This document shows, piece by piece, positions 7,676-15,877 of a DNA stretch of 64,000 nt. This stretch comes from Paenalicyclobacillus macrosporangiidus (lineage in GTDB: Bacteria > Bacillota > Bacilli > Alicyclobacillales > Alicyclobacillaceae), in the NCBI RefSeq assembly GCF_900116805.1, contig NZ_FPBV01000001.1, positions 372,001-436,000 of the forward strand, given 5' to 3'. Positions within the stretch are counted from its first letter, which is position 1; each line of letters begins with the position of its first letter. The notes under the pieces are model-generated. The model was given only the letters and a program-made list of their open reading frames with translations. It was not told the DNA's origin and did no database searches. The position numbers and the translations under genes are program-made.

Positions 7676-9010
7676 ATGCGGTTCACGCTGTTCGGCGAAG
7701 TGGAAGGGGTGTTGGCGGAGTCGACCGCGCCGCTGTGGGCGAGCGTCGGGGCGGGAGGTGTCAGCGACGCGTCACTGTCCGCCCGGCGGCAGGGCGTCCG
7801 CCCGGGGATGCGCCCCGCTGAGGCGCAGGCGTTGGTCCCCGGATTGGTGCTGTGCGCGGAGGCGGATCGGCCGACCACGGTGATGGAGACGGTGTGGGCG
7901 CGGTTGTGGCAGTGTTCGCCGTGGCTCGAGACGGTGGGGAAAAACGCGTTCTATCTGCAGATCCCGGGACAGAAGCCCCCCATCGAGGAGGTGCGGGAGC
8001 TGTTGCGGGCGTTGGACGGGTTGTTGAATGAACACCAGCAGCTGCGCACAGCGTTGGCCGAGCACCCCCTGCTCGCCCGGGCCCTGCTGATGGCAAGCCG
8101 GCATCACAAGATCCCAGGGGTGCAGTCCGTACGTGTGGGCCGGCAGGTGTGGGTGATCTCCCCCGGCGTGCGGGCGTGGGGCGCACACGCCCTTGGGCAG
8201 GGGGCGGAGACCTTGAAGGTGAAGGAACCGCCCGTGAACACGGCGTGGGCAGGCCGTCTGCCCATCGAGGCCCTGTGGCCGCTGCCGGCCGCCACCCGGG
8301 TGGCGTTGCGGCAGCTCGGCGTCGAATGCTGGGCGGACCTCGCCGCCGTCCCCGCGGCGCAGTTGAAGCGACGGTTCGGGCCGGATGCCCTGGCGTGGCG
8401 GGCGTGGTTGACCCCTGCGCCGGGCGGTGCCATCGCGGTGAATTATCCGCCCGCGTCGCGCAGGGCGGCGTGGCGGGCACCGGCGGGCGAAGCGGCGAGA
8501 GGAGCGGCGGTGGAACAGGTGTGGGAACACCTCGTCCGGCGGTTGAGCGAACAACTGCAGCGGGACGGGATCGGGGCCTTGAAGGTGGGGGCTGTGTGGG
8601 AAGCCGGGACGGAGATCGGGCGCTGGGAGCGGCCTCAGAGGCGGCCGCTTCATACGCCGGAATCCCTTCACGCCGCGCTCGCGCCGGGGCGGGAGGCGGT
8701 GGATCGCATGGCCTTGGCCGGGCTATCCGGCCTGGAGGTGTACGCGTCCGACCTGCGCCCGCTCGAAGCGGTGCAGGCGAGGCTGGACGATTTCATGCGG
8801 ACGGGCGGTGCGGAACGGGCCCGCCTGAGACAGCCGGGCGGGAGCGCACCCCGTAGGCGGGAACGGATGGCGGCCGTGAAGAAGGTGGTCCATCAGATCA
8901 ACCGGAAATACCCGGCGGCCGTCCGCCTCGGTGTGACAGCGGGATTTCGGGAGCGAAGGATGCAGGCCGTGCTGGACGCGGCTGCGCCCACTGGCGTGAG
9001 TGAGGTGTGA
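7676..9010 (+). CDS. imuB: ImuB-like Y-family polymerase relative, catalytically altered
   Basis: 444 residues. The block SARRQGVRPGMRPAEAQALV (about 38-57) and the PLPAATRVALRQLGVECWADL helix-hairpin region near residue 200 match Y-family polymerases of the ImuB type. The N-terminal metal-binding Asp block is absent, and where active enzymes have S-x-D-E this protein has TVGKNAFYL (about 85-93), so both acidic residues are gone. ImuB proteins act as non-catalytic hubs that tie a DnaE2 polymerase to the sliding clamp during translesion synthesis. ATG 7676 follows GGGGG at a normal distance and two LexA boxes. The DUF6504-like gene and dnaE2 follow directly, so this heads an SOS mutasome operon. 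No ImuA homologue is present nearby. Confidence 0.85.
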   Translation: MRFTLFGEVEGVLAESTAPLWASVGAGGVSDASLSARRQGVRPGMRPAEAQALVPGLVLCAEADRPTTVMETVWARLWQCSPWLETVGKNAFYLQIPGQKPPIEEVRELLRALDGLLNEHQQLRTALAEHPLLARALLMASRHHKIPGVQSVRVGRQVWVISPGVRAWGAHALGQGAETLKVKEPPVNTAWAGRLPIEALWPLPAATRVALRQLGVECWADLAAVPAAQLKRRFGPDALAWRAWLTPAPGGAIAVNYPPASRRAAWRAPAGEAARGAAVEQVWEHLVRRLSEQLQRDGIGALKVGAVWEAGTEIGRWERPQRRPLHTPESLHAALAPGREAVDRMALAGLSGLEVYASDLRPLEAVQARLDDFMRTGGAERARLRQPGGSAPRRRERMAAVKKVVHQINRKYPAAVRLGVTAGFRERRMQAVLDAAAPTGVSEV

Positions 9011-9050
9011 GGACGCGGGTGTGAGATGGGTGTGAGGCGGACGTGAGGTG
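8994..9050 (+). repeat. GTGAG-rich run at the imuB-DUF6504 junction
   Basis: GTGAG or GTGAGG recurs about six times across the imuB stop and the short spacer. It offers several overlapping ribosome-binding-like sequences and makes start assignment of the next gene uncertain. Confidence 0.6.
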
Positions 9051-9059
9051 AGACGGCCC

Positions 9060-9302
9060 GTGAGCAGATTGGTGAATCGGCCCATCCAGGTGCATGGCCT
9101 GTGCGGGGAGATCCCGCAGGTCTTTCGGGATGGCGGAAAATGGCATCGAGTGGACTGCGTGATCGACCGCTGGATTGAGATGGGGGATTGGTGGGCAGAT
9201 CAGGGGCCGCGCGTCGTGGTGCGCGTGCTGACCGAGGATCAGGCGTTGTTCGATCTCGAGTTTGTCGATGAACGCTGGTTCATCTACCGGGTGTGGGACT
9301 GA
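9060..9302 (+). CDS. DUF6504-like small protein of the mutasome operon
   Basis: 80 residues from GTG 9060; a GTG at 9048 is the alternative. Sequence features are a basic N terminus (SRLVNRPIQV), an aromatic-rich middle (DRWIEMGDWWADQGP) and a C-terminal FDLEFVDERWFIYRVWD. This pattern fits DUF6504, found next to or fused with ImuB in several GC-rich bacteria; no activity is known to me. It lies between imuB and dnaE2, and its TGA overlaps the ATG of dnaE2 (TGATG). A structural or adaptor role in the mutasome is inferred from this placement. Confidence 0.7.
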   Translation: MSRLVNRPIQVHGLCGEIPQVFRDGGKWHRVDCVIDRWIEMGDWWADQGPRVVVRVLTEDQALFDLEFVDERWFIYRVWD

Positions 9303-12300
9303 TGTTCCTCCACCTGCACTGCCATTCCTGCTTCTCCTTCCTCGACGGGGCGGCGGGGGTGGAGGCGTTGGTGGCACAGGCGGCGCTGCTCGGCATGAAG
9401 GCCATCGCTCTCACGGATCACAATACCATCGCGGGATTGCCCAGTTTCCACAAATGGGCCGCTGCATACGGCGTGAAACCCATTTCCGGGGCGGAGATCA
9501 CGCTGGAGGACGGATCGCACCTCACGGTGCTGGCCGAGACCCGGACGGGGTACGCCAACTTGTGCCGGTTGCTCACCCTGGCGCACACCGGGCCGGAGCG
9601 CCGGCGCGATCCGCGGGTCCCCGAGCACGAACTGCTGGCCCATGGGGAAGGCCTGATTGTGCTCTCCGGCTGCCGCCGCGGGCGATTGGCCCGCCACCTG
9701 CTGCGCGGCGAGAACGATGCGGCAAAGCGGCTGGCGCGCGTGTATCGCGACGCGTTTCCGGGGGCATATTTCATCGAGCTGCAGGCGGACGGGTATCCGG
9801 GGGCGGATCGCCTCCACCGGAGTCAGGTGGCCTTGGCGAAGGATCTCGGCATCCCGGTCGTCGCCACCGGAGATGTCCACCACGTGCATCCGGAACAGGC
9901 GGCATTGCACGATGTGCTGACCTGCATCCGGCTCGGCTGCGACATCCACACCCCGCACCCCGAACGGCCTCTCAACCACACCCGTTGGCTGTTTTCCGCC
10001 GGCGAAGCCGAGCGGCGGTTCGCCGGCTTGCCGCCGGAAGCCCTCGCCAACACAGTTGCGATCGCGGAGCGCTGCGACGTGGTCCTGCCGCAGGGGGGGT
10101 CCCTGTTTCCCCGCTACCGGTTGCCGGAGGGCTGGCGCCATCCGCGCGGGCTGTTGCGCCACCTGGTGTGGCGGGGGGCGCGGGAGCGGTACGGGCGCAT
10201 CGACGCCGCACTGCGCCATCGGATCGAGCATGAACTGGAGATCATCGAGCGGCTCGGTTACACGGATTACTTTCTCACGGTCTGGGACATTGTGGATTTC
10301 GCCCGCCGTCACCGCATCCGCTGTGCCGGGCGCGGATCGGCGGCCGACTCGGCGGTGGCGTACTGCCTGTACATCACCGACGTCGACGCGGCCGGGCGCG
10401 GGCTGCTGTTCGAGCGGTTCATGTCGCTCGAGCGGGCGGAGAAGCCGGACATCGACATCGACTTCGACAGCCGCCGCCGCGACGAGGTGATGGATTACGT
10501 GTACCGCAAATACGGGGCGGATCACGTGGCGCGCGTCGCGACCTATCAGACGTTCCGCGGCCGTTCGGCGGTGCGCGACATCGGTGCCGCGCTCGGGCTC
10601 CCGGAGGCCCTGTTGGACGCGCTGGCCAAGCGGGTGCCGTGGGCGGCCCACGCCGATCGCCTGGAGGGATTGTTCGAGCGGCTGCCGGAGCTGCGGGAAG
10701 TCTCCCAGTACCAGCGGCAATTGCGCTGGCTGTGGCGGCTTGCGGCGCAGGCGGCCGGCTTTCCGCGCCATTTCGGGATGCACCTGGGCGGCGTGGTGAT
10801 CAGCGCCCGGCCGCTGCTGGAGGTGACGTCGCTGCAGCCGTCCGCCAAAGGGGAATGGATGACCCCGTTTGACAAGGAGGGCGTCGAGGACGTCGGGCTC
10901 GTCAAGCTGGACCTTTTGTCGCTGCGCACGATGGCAGCCATCGAGGATACGGTGGTGCTGCGCGAGCGGCAGGGCCATCGGCTCGACTACGACCGCATCC
11001 CGCTCGACGACCGGGAGACGTTCGCCATGCTCGGCAACGGTGAGACCATCGGCGTGTTCCAGCTCGAGAGCCCGGCCCAGCGGGCCCTGCAGGCGCGCCT
11101 GAAACCGGAGGGGTTGGAGGACATCGTTGCCAGCGTCGCCCTCATTCGGCCCGGCCCCATCAAGGGGAACATGGTCGATCCGTTCCTGCTCCGCCGCCAT
11201 GGCCAGGCGCCCATCACCTACCTGCATCCGAAACTGGAGCCCATCCTCGGCAAGACCTACGGGGTGGTGTTGTTTCAGGAGCAGGTGATTGAAATCGCGA
11301 CCGAGGTTGCGCGCTTCACCCCGGGCGAGGCGGACCAGCTGCGCCGGGTGATGAGCAGGGCCCGCTCGGCGGCGGAGATGGAGCGCATCGGACGGCAATT
11401 TCTCGAGAAGGCGGAGGCGGCCGGCGTCGATCCGGCGGTGGCCCGGACCATTTTCTCCTACATCCAGGGCTATGCCAGCTACGGGTTCTGCGAGGCGCAC
11501 GCGGCGGCCTTCGCCACCACCGCCTACAAGACCGCGTACTTGGTCTGCCACTTTCCGGCCGAATTTTACGCGTCCATCCTCAATCAGTACCCGATGGGCT
11601 ACTACCCGGTGCACGTGGTCTGCGCCGAGGCCCGCCGGCGCGGAATCCGCGTGCTGGGGCCGGACGTGAACCGCAGCACCTGGGCCTGCCAGGTGGAGGA
11701 CGGTGCGATTCGGCTCGGGTTTTGCCGCATCCATGGGTTTCGTGAGGCGGTCGCCGAGGCGATGTGCGAGGCGCGGGAGCGAGGCGGACCGTTTGAATCC
11801 GCCCTCGACCTCTTGCGCCGCGTCCCGCAGGTGGACCGTCTGACGGCGGAACATCTGATTCGGGTGGGCGCGTTTGACGGGCTGCATCCGTCGCGCCGGG
11901 CGGCGTTGTGGGCGCTGCCGGCGTGGCTCGGGGCGCGGTCGGAGGCTGCCCCGTGGTGGGTGGCCTCGCCCGGGCCGGGGATGGAACCGGACGGGTCAGG
12001 TTTACCCGGCGATGATCTGCCTCTGGCGGCGAAGTTGATGGACGAATACCGTCTGCTCGGGGTGGGCGTCTCGGGCCATTGGTTGAATCTGTACCGGCCC
12101 GAGCTGGAGAGGACCGGACATGTGACGGCGCGGGAGGTGGAGTCGTTGCCGGACGGCAGCATCGTGCGGGTGGCGGGCCTGGTGGTACGGCCGCACCGGC
12201 CGCCGACGAGGAGCGGCAAGACGGTGGTGTTCTTCACGTTGGAGGATGAGACGGGATTTGTCGACGTGACGATGTTCGAATCGGTCTACCAGTCGTGCGG

Positions 12301-12412
12301 GGCGATGCTGTTCACGCCGTACGGCCGGTTGGCCGGCGTGGCGGGGGAGGTGCAGCGGCGCGGCGGGACGAAGCCGCAGGTGGTGGCGTCGGCCGTGTGG
12401 CCGCTGACATGA
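9302..12412 (+). CDS. dnaE2: DNA polymerase III alpha subunit, error-prone DnaE2/ImuC type
   Basis: 1036 residues, shorter than a replicative DnaE and typical of DnaE2. A PHP domain opens the protein (HLHCHSCFSFLDG, then ALTDHN), the catalytic Asp block PDIDIDFDS lies near residue 385, and GVEDVGLVKLDLLSLR comes near 525. A C-terminal OB-fold-like region (IVRVAGLVVRPHRPP, then VFFTLEDETGFVDVTMFES) is present. It starts in the TGATG overlap with the DUF6504-like gene, so translation is coupled. Under SOS it would copy past lesions with ImuB as its clamp adaptor. A separate replicative DnaE or PolC is expected elsewhere on the chromosome. Confidence 0.9.
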   Translation: MFLHLHCHSCFSFLDGAAGVEALVAQAALLGMKAIALTDHNTIAGLPSFHKWAAAYGVKPISGAEITLEDGSHLTVLAETRTGYANLCRLLTLAHTGPERRRDPRVPEHELLAHGEGLIVLSGCRRGRLARHLLRGENDAAKRLARVYRDAFPGAYFIELQADGYPGADRLHRSQVALAKDLGIPVVATGDVHHVHPEQAALHDVLTCIRLGCDIHTPHPERPLNHTRWLFSAGEAERRFAGLPPEALANTVAIAERCDVVLPQGGSLFPRYRLPEGWRHPRGLLRHLVWRGARERYGRIDAALRHRIEHELEIIERLGYTDYFLTVWDIVDFARRHRIRCAGRGSAADSAVAYCLYITDVDAAGRGLLFERFMSLERAEKPDIDIDFDSRRRDEVMDYVYRKYGADHVARVATYQTFRGRSAVRDIGAALGLPEALLDALAKRVPWAAHADRLEGLFERLPELREVSQYQRQLRWLWRLAAQAAGFPRHFGMHLGGVVISARPLLEVTSLQPSAKGEWMTPFDKEGVEDVGLVKLDLLSLRTMAAIEDTVVLRERQGHRLDYDRIPLDDRETFAMLGNGETIGVFQLESPAQRALQARLKPEGLEDIVASVALIRPGPIKGNMVDPFLLRRHGQAPITYLHPKLEPILGKTYGVVLFQEQVIEIATEVARFTPGEADQLRRVMSRARSAAEMERIGRQFLEKAEAAGVDPAVARTIFSYIQGYASYGFCEAHAAAFATTAYKTAYLVCHFPAEFYASILNQYPMGYYPVHVVCAEARRRGIRVLGPDVNRSTWACQVEDGAIRLGFCRIHGFREAVAEAMCEARERGGPFESALDLLRRVPQVDRLTAEHLIRVGAFDGLHPSRRAALWALPAWLGARSEAAPWWVASPGPGMEPDGSGLPGDDLPLAAKLMDEYRLLGVGVSGHWLNLYRPELERTGHVTAREVESLPDGSIVRVAGLVVRPHRPPTRSGKTVVFFTLEDETGFVDVTMFESVYQSCGAMLFTPYGRLAGVAGEVQRRGGTKPQVVASAVWPLT

Positions 12413-12643
12413 CGCGGACGCAGCCCCGGCGCCCGGCCCAAGCCGCCGGCTGGCCCGGATGGCGTCCGCGGGCACGGGTTGCTCCAAAACGCGCGGATCG
12501 ATACGATGTTGGAGACTGATCGCATGGAAAACAGGACATGGCCGTCCGATGGGGTATATTCCAGGTGTCATGACGATGTCACAACGGGGGCGCCGCCGGG
12601 CCCTGTGTGACGGGGGCGCCGGGCGCCATCGGGAGGAGCGTGT
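12413..12643. other. Intergenic stretch of 231 bp
   Basis: No gene is supported. GC-rich inverted pieces (for example GGGGGCGCCG near 12590-12625) could form hairpins before the PLD gene, but none has a T tract. Transcription of the PLD gene probably starts here. Confidence 0.4.
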
Positions 12644-13708
12644 ATGCGGTTTTTGTGGCCCACTTGGATGCGCCGGGGAGGCTTCGCTGTGGCGTTGGGG
12701 ATGCTGGCGCTGGCGGCGGGGTGCCTGCCCGCCGTCCAGCCCGGTGCATCGCAGCGCCACGCACCGGCACCGGTCACCGAGGCCGGGATGACCCTCGTCT
12801 GGGAAGGGGATGTGAAGACCCAGGCACTGGCGCTGATCCGGGAAAGCCGACACATCTGCCACCTGGATATCTACGAACTGTCCGATCCGGACATTCTCGC
12901 GGCGCTCGCCGACGCCCGGCGCCGCGGCGTGGATGTCCGGGTGGTGGTGGACGCGGCGGAGCGGCACAGCCAGGAGGAGGGGGTCCCGTACCTGCGCCGG
13001 AACGGGGTCCCTGTCGAATCCCTGCGCATCCCGCGCGGTATCTCGCACATCAAGATGTTGGTTGCGGACGGCGGGGTCCTGATAGGCGGGATGAACTTCG
13101 GGGCGGGGAGCTGGGACAACAACGACGCGTCCGTCGTGATCGCGCAGCCGAACGACTCTTTTGACGCCCTCTTTCGCTGGGACTGGCAGCGGGCATCCGG
13201 CCACCCGGCCGCCGCACCTGCCGTGAAGGCACCGCTCGTCGACGAGCGCGAGATGGAGCAGCACGTGGTCGACGCCATTGGGAGCGCCCGCCAGTCGGTG
13301 GCGATGGAGGCGTTCGTCCTGTCCGACTGGGCCGTCATCGACGCCTTGACGGCGGCGGCGAAGCGGGGGATCACCGTCGAGGTCCTGCTCGAACCGGGCC
13401 AATCGCAAAACCGTAAGACCGCGGACACCCTCCGCAAGGCGGGCGCGGTGGTGCGGTTTTACAAGCCGTACGGGGAAGAGTGGATGCACGCGAAGATGGT
13501 CGACGTGGATCACGGACGGGTGTTTCTCATCGGAAGTGCCAACTTCAGCCACCAGGCGTACGCGTACAACCACGAAGGAGATGTGGAGCTGCATCAGGTG
13601 CCGTCCTTCGCCCGGTCGCTGGAGGAGGATCTGGCGGACGAGATGAGCCGCGGGACGGTGTATCCCGAGCGGCGCTCGAGCGAGGGAGGAGACGGCGATG
13701 CGGGTTGA
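12644..13708 (+). CDS. Phospholipase D-like lipoprotein with two HKD motifs
   Basis: 354 residues. A lipobox (LALAAGC, Cys27) predicts attachment to the outer face of the membrane. Two phospholipase-D repeats carry HIKMLVADGGVLIGGMNF (near 125) and HAKMVDVDHGRVFLIGSANF (near 283), both keeping the H-x-K-x4-D residues. Members of this superfamily include cardiolipin synthases, nucleases and phosphatidyltransferases. The overall layout resembles secreted PLD-like proteins rather than Cls, which has N-terminal membrane helices. GGGAGG lies seven bases before the ATG. It overlaps the PAP2 gene by 11 bases, hinting at a joint role in lipid phosphate metabolism. Confidence 0.85.
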   Translation: MRFLWPTWMRRGGFAVALGMLALAAGCLPAVQPGASQRHAPAPVTEAGMTLVWEGDVKTQALALIRESRHICHLDIYELSDPDILAALADARRRGVDVRVVVDAAERHSQEEGVPYLRRNGVPVESLRIPRGISHIKMLVADGGVLIGGMNFGAGSWDNNDASVVIAQPNDSFDALFRWDWQRASGHPAAAPAVKAPLVDEREMEQHVVDAIGSARQSVAMEAFVLSDWAVIDALTAAAKRGITVEVLLEPGQSQNRKTADTLRKAGAVVRFYKPYGEEWMHAKMVDVDHGRVFLIGSANFSHQAYAYNHEGDVELHQVPSFARSLEEDLADEMSRGTVYPERRSSEGGDGDAG

Positions 13709-14300
13709 GCAGCCGGCCGGCACCTCCGGCGGATGGGGGTGGGCCGCGGCCGAGGGGCAGAGGAACCCGGGGGATGGGCCGTGGGCCGACCGGATCGATC
13801 ACGCGGTCACCCAACGGCTTGTGCCGCTGTGGCGGCGATGGCCCGGGCTGAACGCGGCGATGGCGGTGATCGCGCGTGTCACACCCGTCGTGATGTTGGC
13901 CCTGATGGCGATGGCCTCCTTCGGTTGGCCGGCGGGCGTTCCGGCCAAGGAGACGGGGACGTCCGCCCTGGCGGGCGTGGCGGCGGCCGTCGCGGCTCGC
14001 GTGCTCAACGAACCCATCTCCCGTTGGGTGGACCGGCCGCGCCCGTTTGAGACCGCCGGGTTTGCGCCGCTGGTCGGGCACGCCGGAGGGCAGGCGTTCC
14101 CGAGCAACCACGCCACCGGGGCGTTTGCGCTCGCGGTCAGTTTCGTGCACGTGCCGGCCTACGGGCCCGTGCTGCTGGCGCTGGCGGTGCTGCTTTGCGC
14201 CTCGCGCGTCTACTGCGGGCTGCACCACCTGACGGATGTGCTCGGCGGTGCCCTGCACGGCGCGTTGGCGGGTGCCGTGGCCGTGTGGTGGATCGGCTAG
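13698..14300 (+). CDS. PAP2-family membrane phosphatase, BcrC/undecaprenyl-PP phosphatase-like
   Basis: 200 residues with several membrane helices and the three acid-phosphatase motifs in order: RWVDRPRPF (about 114-122), PSNHATGAF (about 135) and SRVYCGLHHLTDVLGG (about 172-187). These residues form the active site of enzymes that dephosphorylate undecaprenyl diphosphate or phosphatidic acid. The ATG lies within the 3' end of the PLD gene behind GGGAGGAGAC. The N-terminal 30 residues are Gly/Trp-rich and probably a cytoplasmic extension. Substrate choice between lipid carrier and phospholipid is not decided by the sequence. Confidence 0.85.
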   Translation: MRVEQPAGTSGGWGWAAAEGQRNPGDGPWADRIDHAVTQRLVPLWRRWPGLNAAMAVIARVTPVVMLALMAMASFGWPAGVPAKETGTSALAGVAAAVAARVLNEPISRWVDRPRPFETAGFAPLVGHAGGQAFPSNHATGAFALAVSFVHVPAYGPVLLALAVLLCASRVYCGLHHLTDVLGGALHGALAGAVAVWWIG

Positions 14301-14462
14301 TCCGGGGGGCGATGTGCATGGCTGCAAGCGGCTCGACAAGCGCCGTCGCCCCGCGCACGCACGCCGTCGTCCGATTGAGATCTCTCCTGCACATGCCGGC
14401 TGGCTGCCTGGGGGACACTGGAAAAATCAATCTTGGATCCGTCAAAGCGAGGAGACACCCTC

Positions 14463-14819
14463 ATGGTGGCAAGAGCCTTCGCGGCGTGTCTGTGCGCGGC
14501 GGGCGTGGCCGTTCTGGCCGGACCTCTCCCCCCGGCGCAGGCGCAGGTGTCGGTGCACGTGACGTTGCGCGACACCGGAATTGACCCGCCGCAGTTCACC
14601 GGCAGACTCAATCAACCGGTGAACCTCACGATTGTGAACCGAGGCACCAAGACGCACAACCTCGTCATCCCCGATTTCTACATCTTCACCCCCAATCTGG
14701 CGCCTGGCGGGCGGACGACGGCGTCCTTCACGCCCGACCGGCGCGGTACATTTCCCTATTACTCCGACGCCGGGGGCCGCCCGGAGCCGGGACTGCGCGG
14801 CACGTTGACGGTGCGCTGA
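14463..14819 (+). CDS. Secreted cupredoxin-fold protein without C-terminal copper ligands
   Basis: 118 residues from ATG 14463 (CGAGGAGA upstream). A signal peptide ends near residue 28 (PAQAQ). The rest is one cupredoxin-like domain with the first His in KTHNLVI (His65). In copper proteins of this type the C-terminal ligand loop reads C-x-x-P-G-H-x4-G-M. Here the aligned stretch is YSDAGGRPEPGLRGTL, with Ser101 for Cys, Arg106 for His and Leu111 for Met. Copper binding in the usual site is therefore unlikely, and the protein may serve as a scaffold or bind something else. It is not clearly in an operon. Confidence 0.75.
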   Translation: MVARAFAACLCAAGVAVLAGPLPPAQAQVSVHVTLRDTGIDPPQFTGRLNQPVNLTIVNRGTKTHNLVIPDFYIFTPNLAPGGRTTASFTPDRRGTFPYYSDAGGRPEPGLRGTLTVR

Positions 14820-14900
14820 CGGCGTCCGCGCATGCGCTTCGCGCATGGTTTCCCACGGGCGGGCGCCGAGGTACAATGGGAGCGAAGGGAGGGGCGCGGC

Positions 14901-15365
14901 GTGGAGATGCGCGTGACGACCACGTGGCATGGAAAACGCCACTTCACGGCGGTCGGTGATTCGGGACACGAGGTGTCCATCGACGCGAAACCGGACGTGG
15001 GGGGCGAGGACAAGGGCAGCCGTCCGATGGAACTGTTGCTGATGGGGCTGACTGGCTGCACCGGCATCGACGTCACCATGATTTTGGAACGCATGCGCCA
15101 GCCGCTCGAGCACCTGGATATCGAAGCGGTGGGGGTACGGCGCGAGGCGTACCCGCAGGCGTTTACGGAGATCCACCTGACCTACCGCATGTCGGGGGAT
15201 ATCCAGCCGGCCAAGGCGTGGCGGGCGATTCAACTGAGCGAGGAGAAGTACTGCTCGGCCTCCGCGTCCCTGAAGGCGCGCATCGTGCCGCACCTGGTGC
15301 TCAACGGCCAGGAGGTGCCGAATCCCGGGGCGGAAGCCGCCGCAGAGGATGACCTCCCGGATTAA
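14901..15365 (+). CDS. OsmC family protein (YhfA type)
   Basis: 154 residues from GTG 14901 with GGGAGGGG upstream. The two redox Cys residues typical of OsmC are present in GLTGCTGIDV and EEKYCSAS. The family reduces organic or fatty-acid hydroperoxides or, in the YhfA branch, has unknown function. The block RPMELLLMGLTGC is characteristic of YhfA. It is cytoplasmic. It ends in a 4-base TTAA overlap with the stop of the convergent HIT gene. Confidence 0.88.
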   Translation: MEMRVTTTWHGKRHFTAVGDSGHEVSIDAKPDVGGEDKGSRPMELLLMGLTGCTGIDVTMILERMRQPLEHLDIEAVGVRREAYPQAFTEIHLTYRMSGDIQPAKAWRAIQLSEEKYCSASASLKARIVPHLVLNGQEVPNPGAEAAAEDDLPD

Positions 15366-15706
15366 CCGGGAGGCCATTGCAGTTGGCGTCCGCCGAGCAG
15401 GTGGTAATGCAGGTGCGGGACCGTCTGCTGACCGTGGAACCCGACGTTGGTCACGAGGCGGTATCCTTGTTCAGCCACGCCGAGTTGCTCGGCGATCTGC
15501 CTGGCGGCCTGGTGGATCTCGCCGAGGACGGCCGCGTCCTCCGCCGTCAGGGCGTGGGCCGACGGGATGTGCCGTTTCGGGATGATCAGCACATGCACCG
15601 GGGCCTGCGGGCGGATGTCGTGGAAGGCGAGCACCTCATCATTCTCGAACACGGTGTTCGAGGGGAGTTCGCCAGCCACAATCTTGCAGAAGATGCAGTC
15701 ACTCAT
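15362..15706 (-). CDS. hinT: HIT family nucleotide-binding protein (HinT)
   Basis: 114 residues. It begins SDCIFCKIVAGELPS, with a Cys pair that in family members binds zinc, and ends with the histidine triad HLHYHLLGG. HinT enzymes hydrolyse purine nucleoside phosphoramidates. ATG 15706 has CAGGAG seven bases upstream. A much longer open frame continues upstream on this strand across the aminotransferase and fad genes, but it is only a by-product of the GC-rich codon use of those plus-strand genes. Confidence 0.92.
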   Translation of the reverse strand: MSDCIFCKIVAGELPSNTVFENDEVLAFHDIRPQAPVHVLIIPKRHIPSAHALTAEDAAVLGEIHQAARQIAEQLGVAEQGYRLVTNVGFHGQQTVPHLHYHLLGGRQLQWPPG

Positions 15707-15776
15707 CGGACTCACTCCTGTCGCTTGACTCGCAAAATGGCCGATGCGGTGTCGCAGGACGTGCCTGCACGTCACC

Positions 15777-15807
15777 ATTGTACTCGTTTTGCACCGCATC
15801 CGGTCAA
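15777..15807 (-). promoter_or_regulatory. Likely hinT promoter
   Basis: On the minus strand TTGACC (15802-15807) and TACAAT (15777-15782) are separated by 19 bases, one or two more than ideal. The expected start is about 60 bases before the hinT ATG. Confidence 0.45.
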
Positions 15808-15877
15808 CGGAACAAGGCGCGTCCGGCCCGGGAGACAGATGCTTCCGCGGCGGGCCGCCGGATTGGGGGAGAAGCAG

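Noticed and set aside
9284-11887. 867-codon minus-strand frame opposite dnaE2
   Set aside because: Antisense shadow of a gene with complete polymerase motifs.
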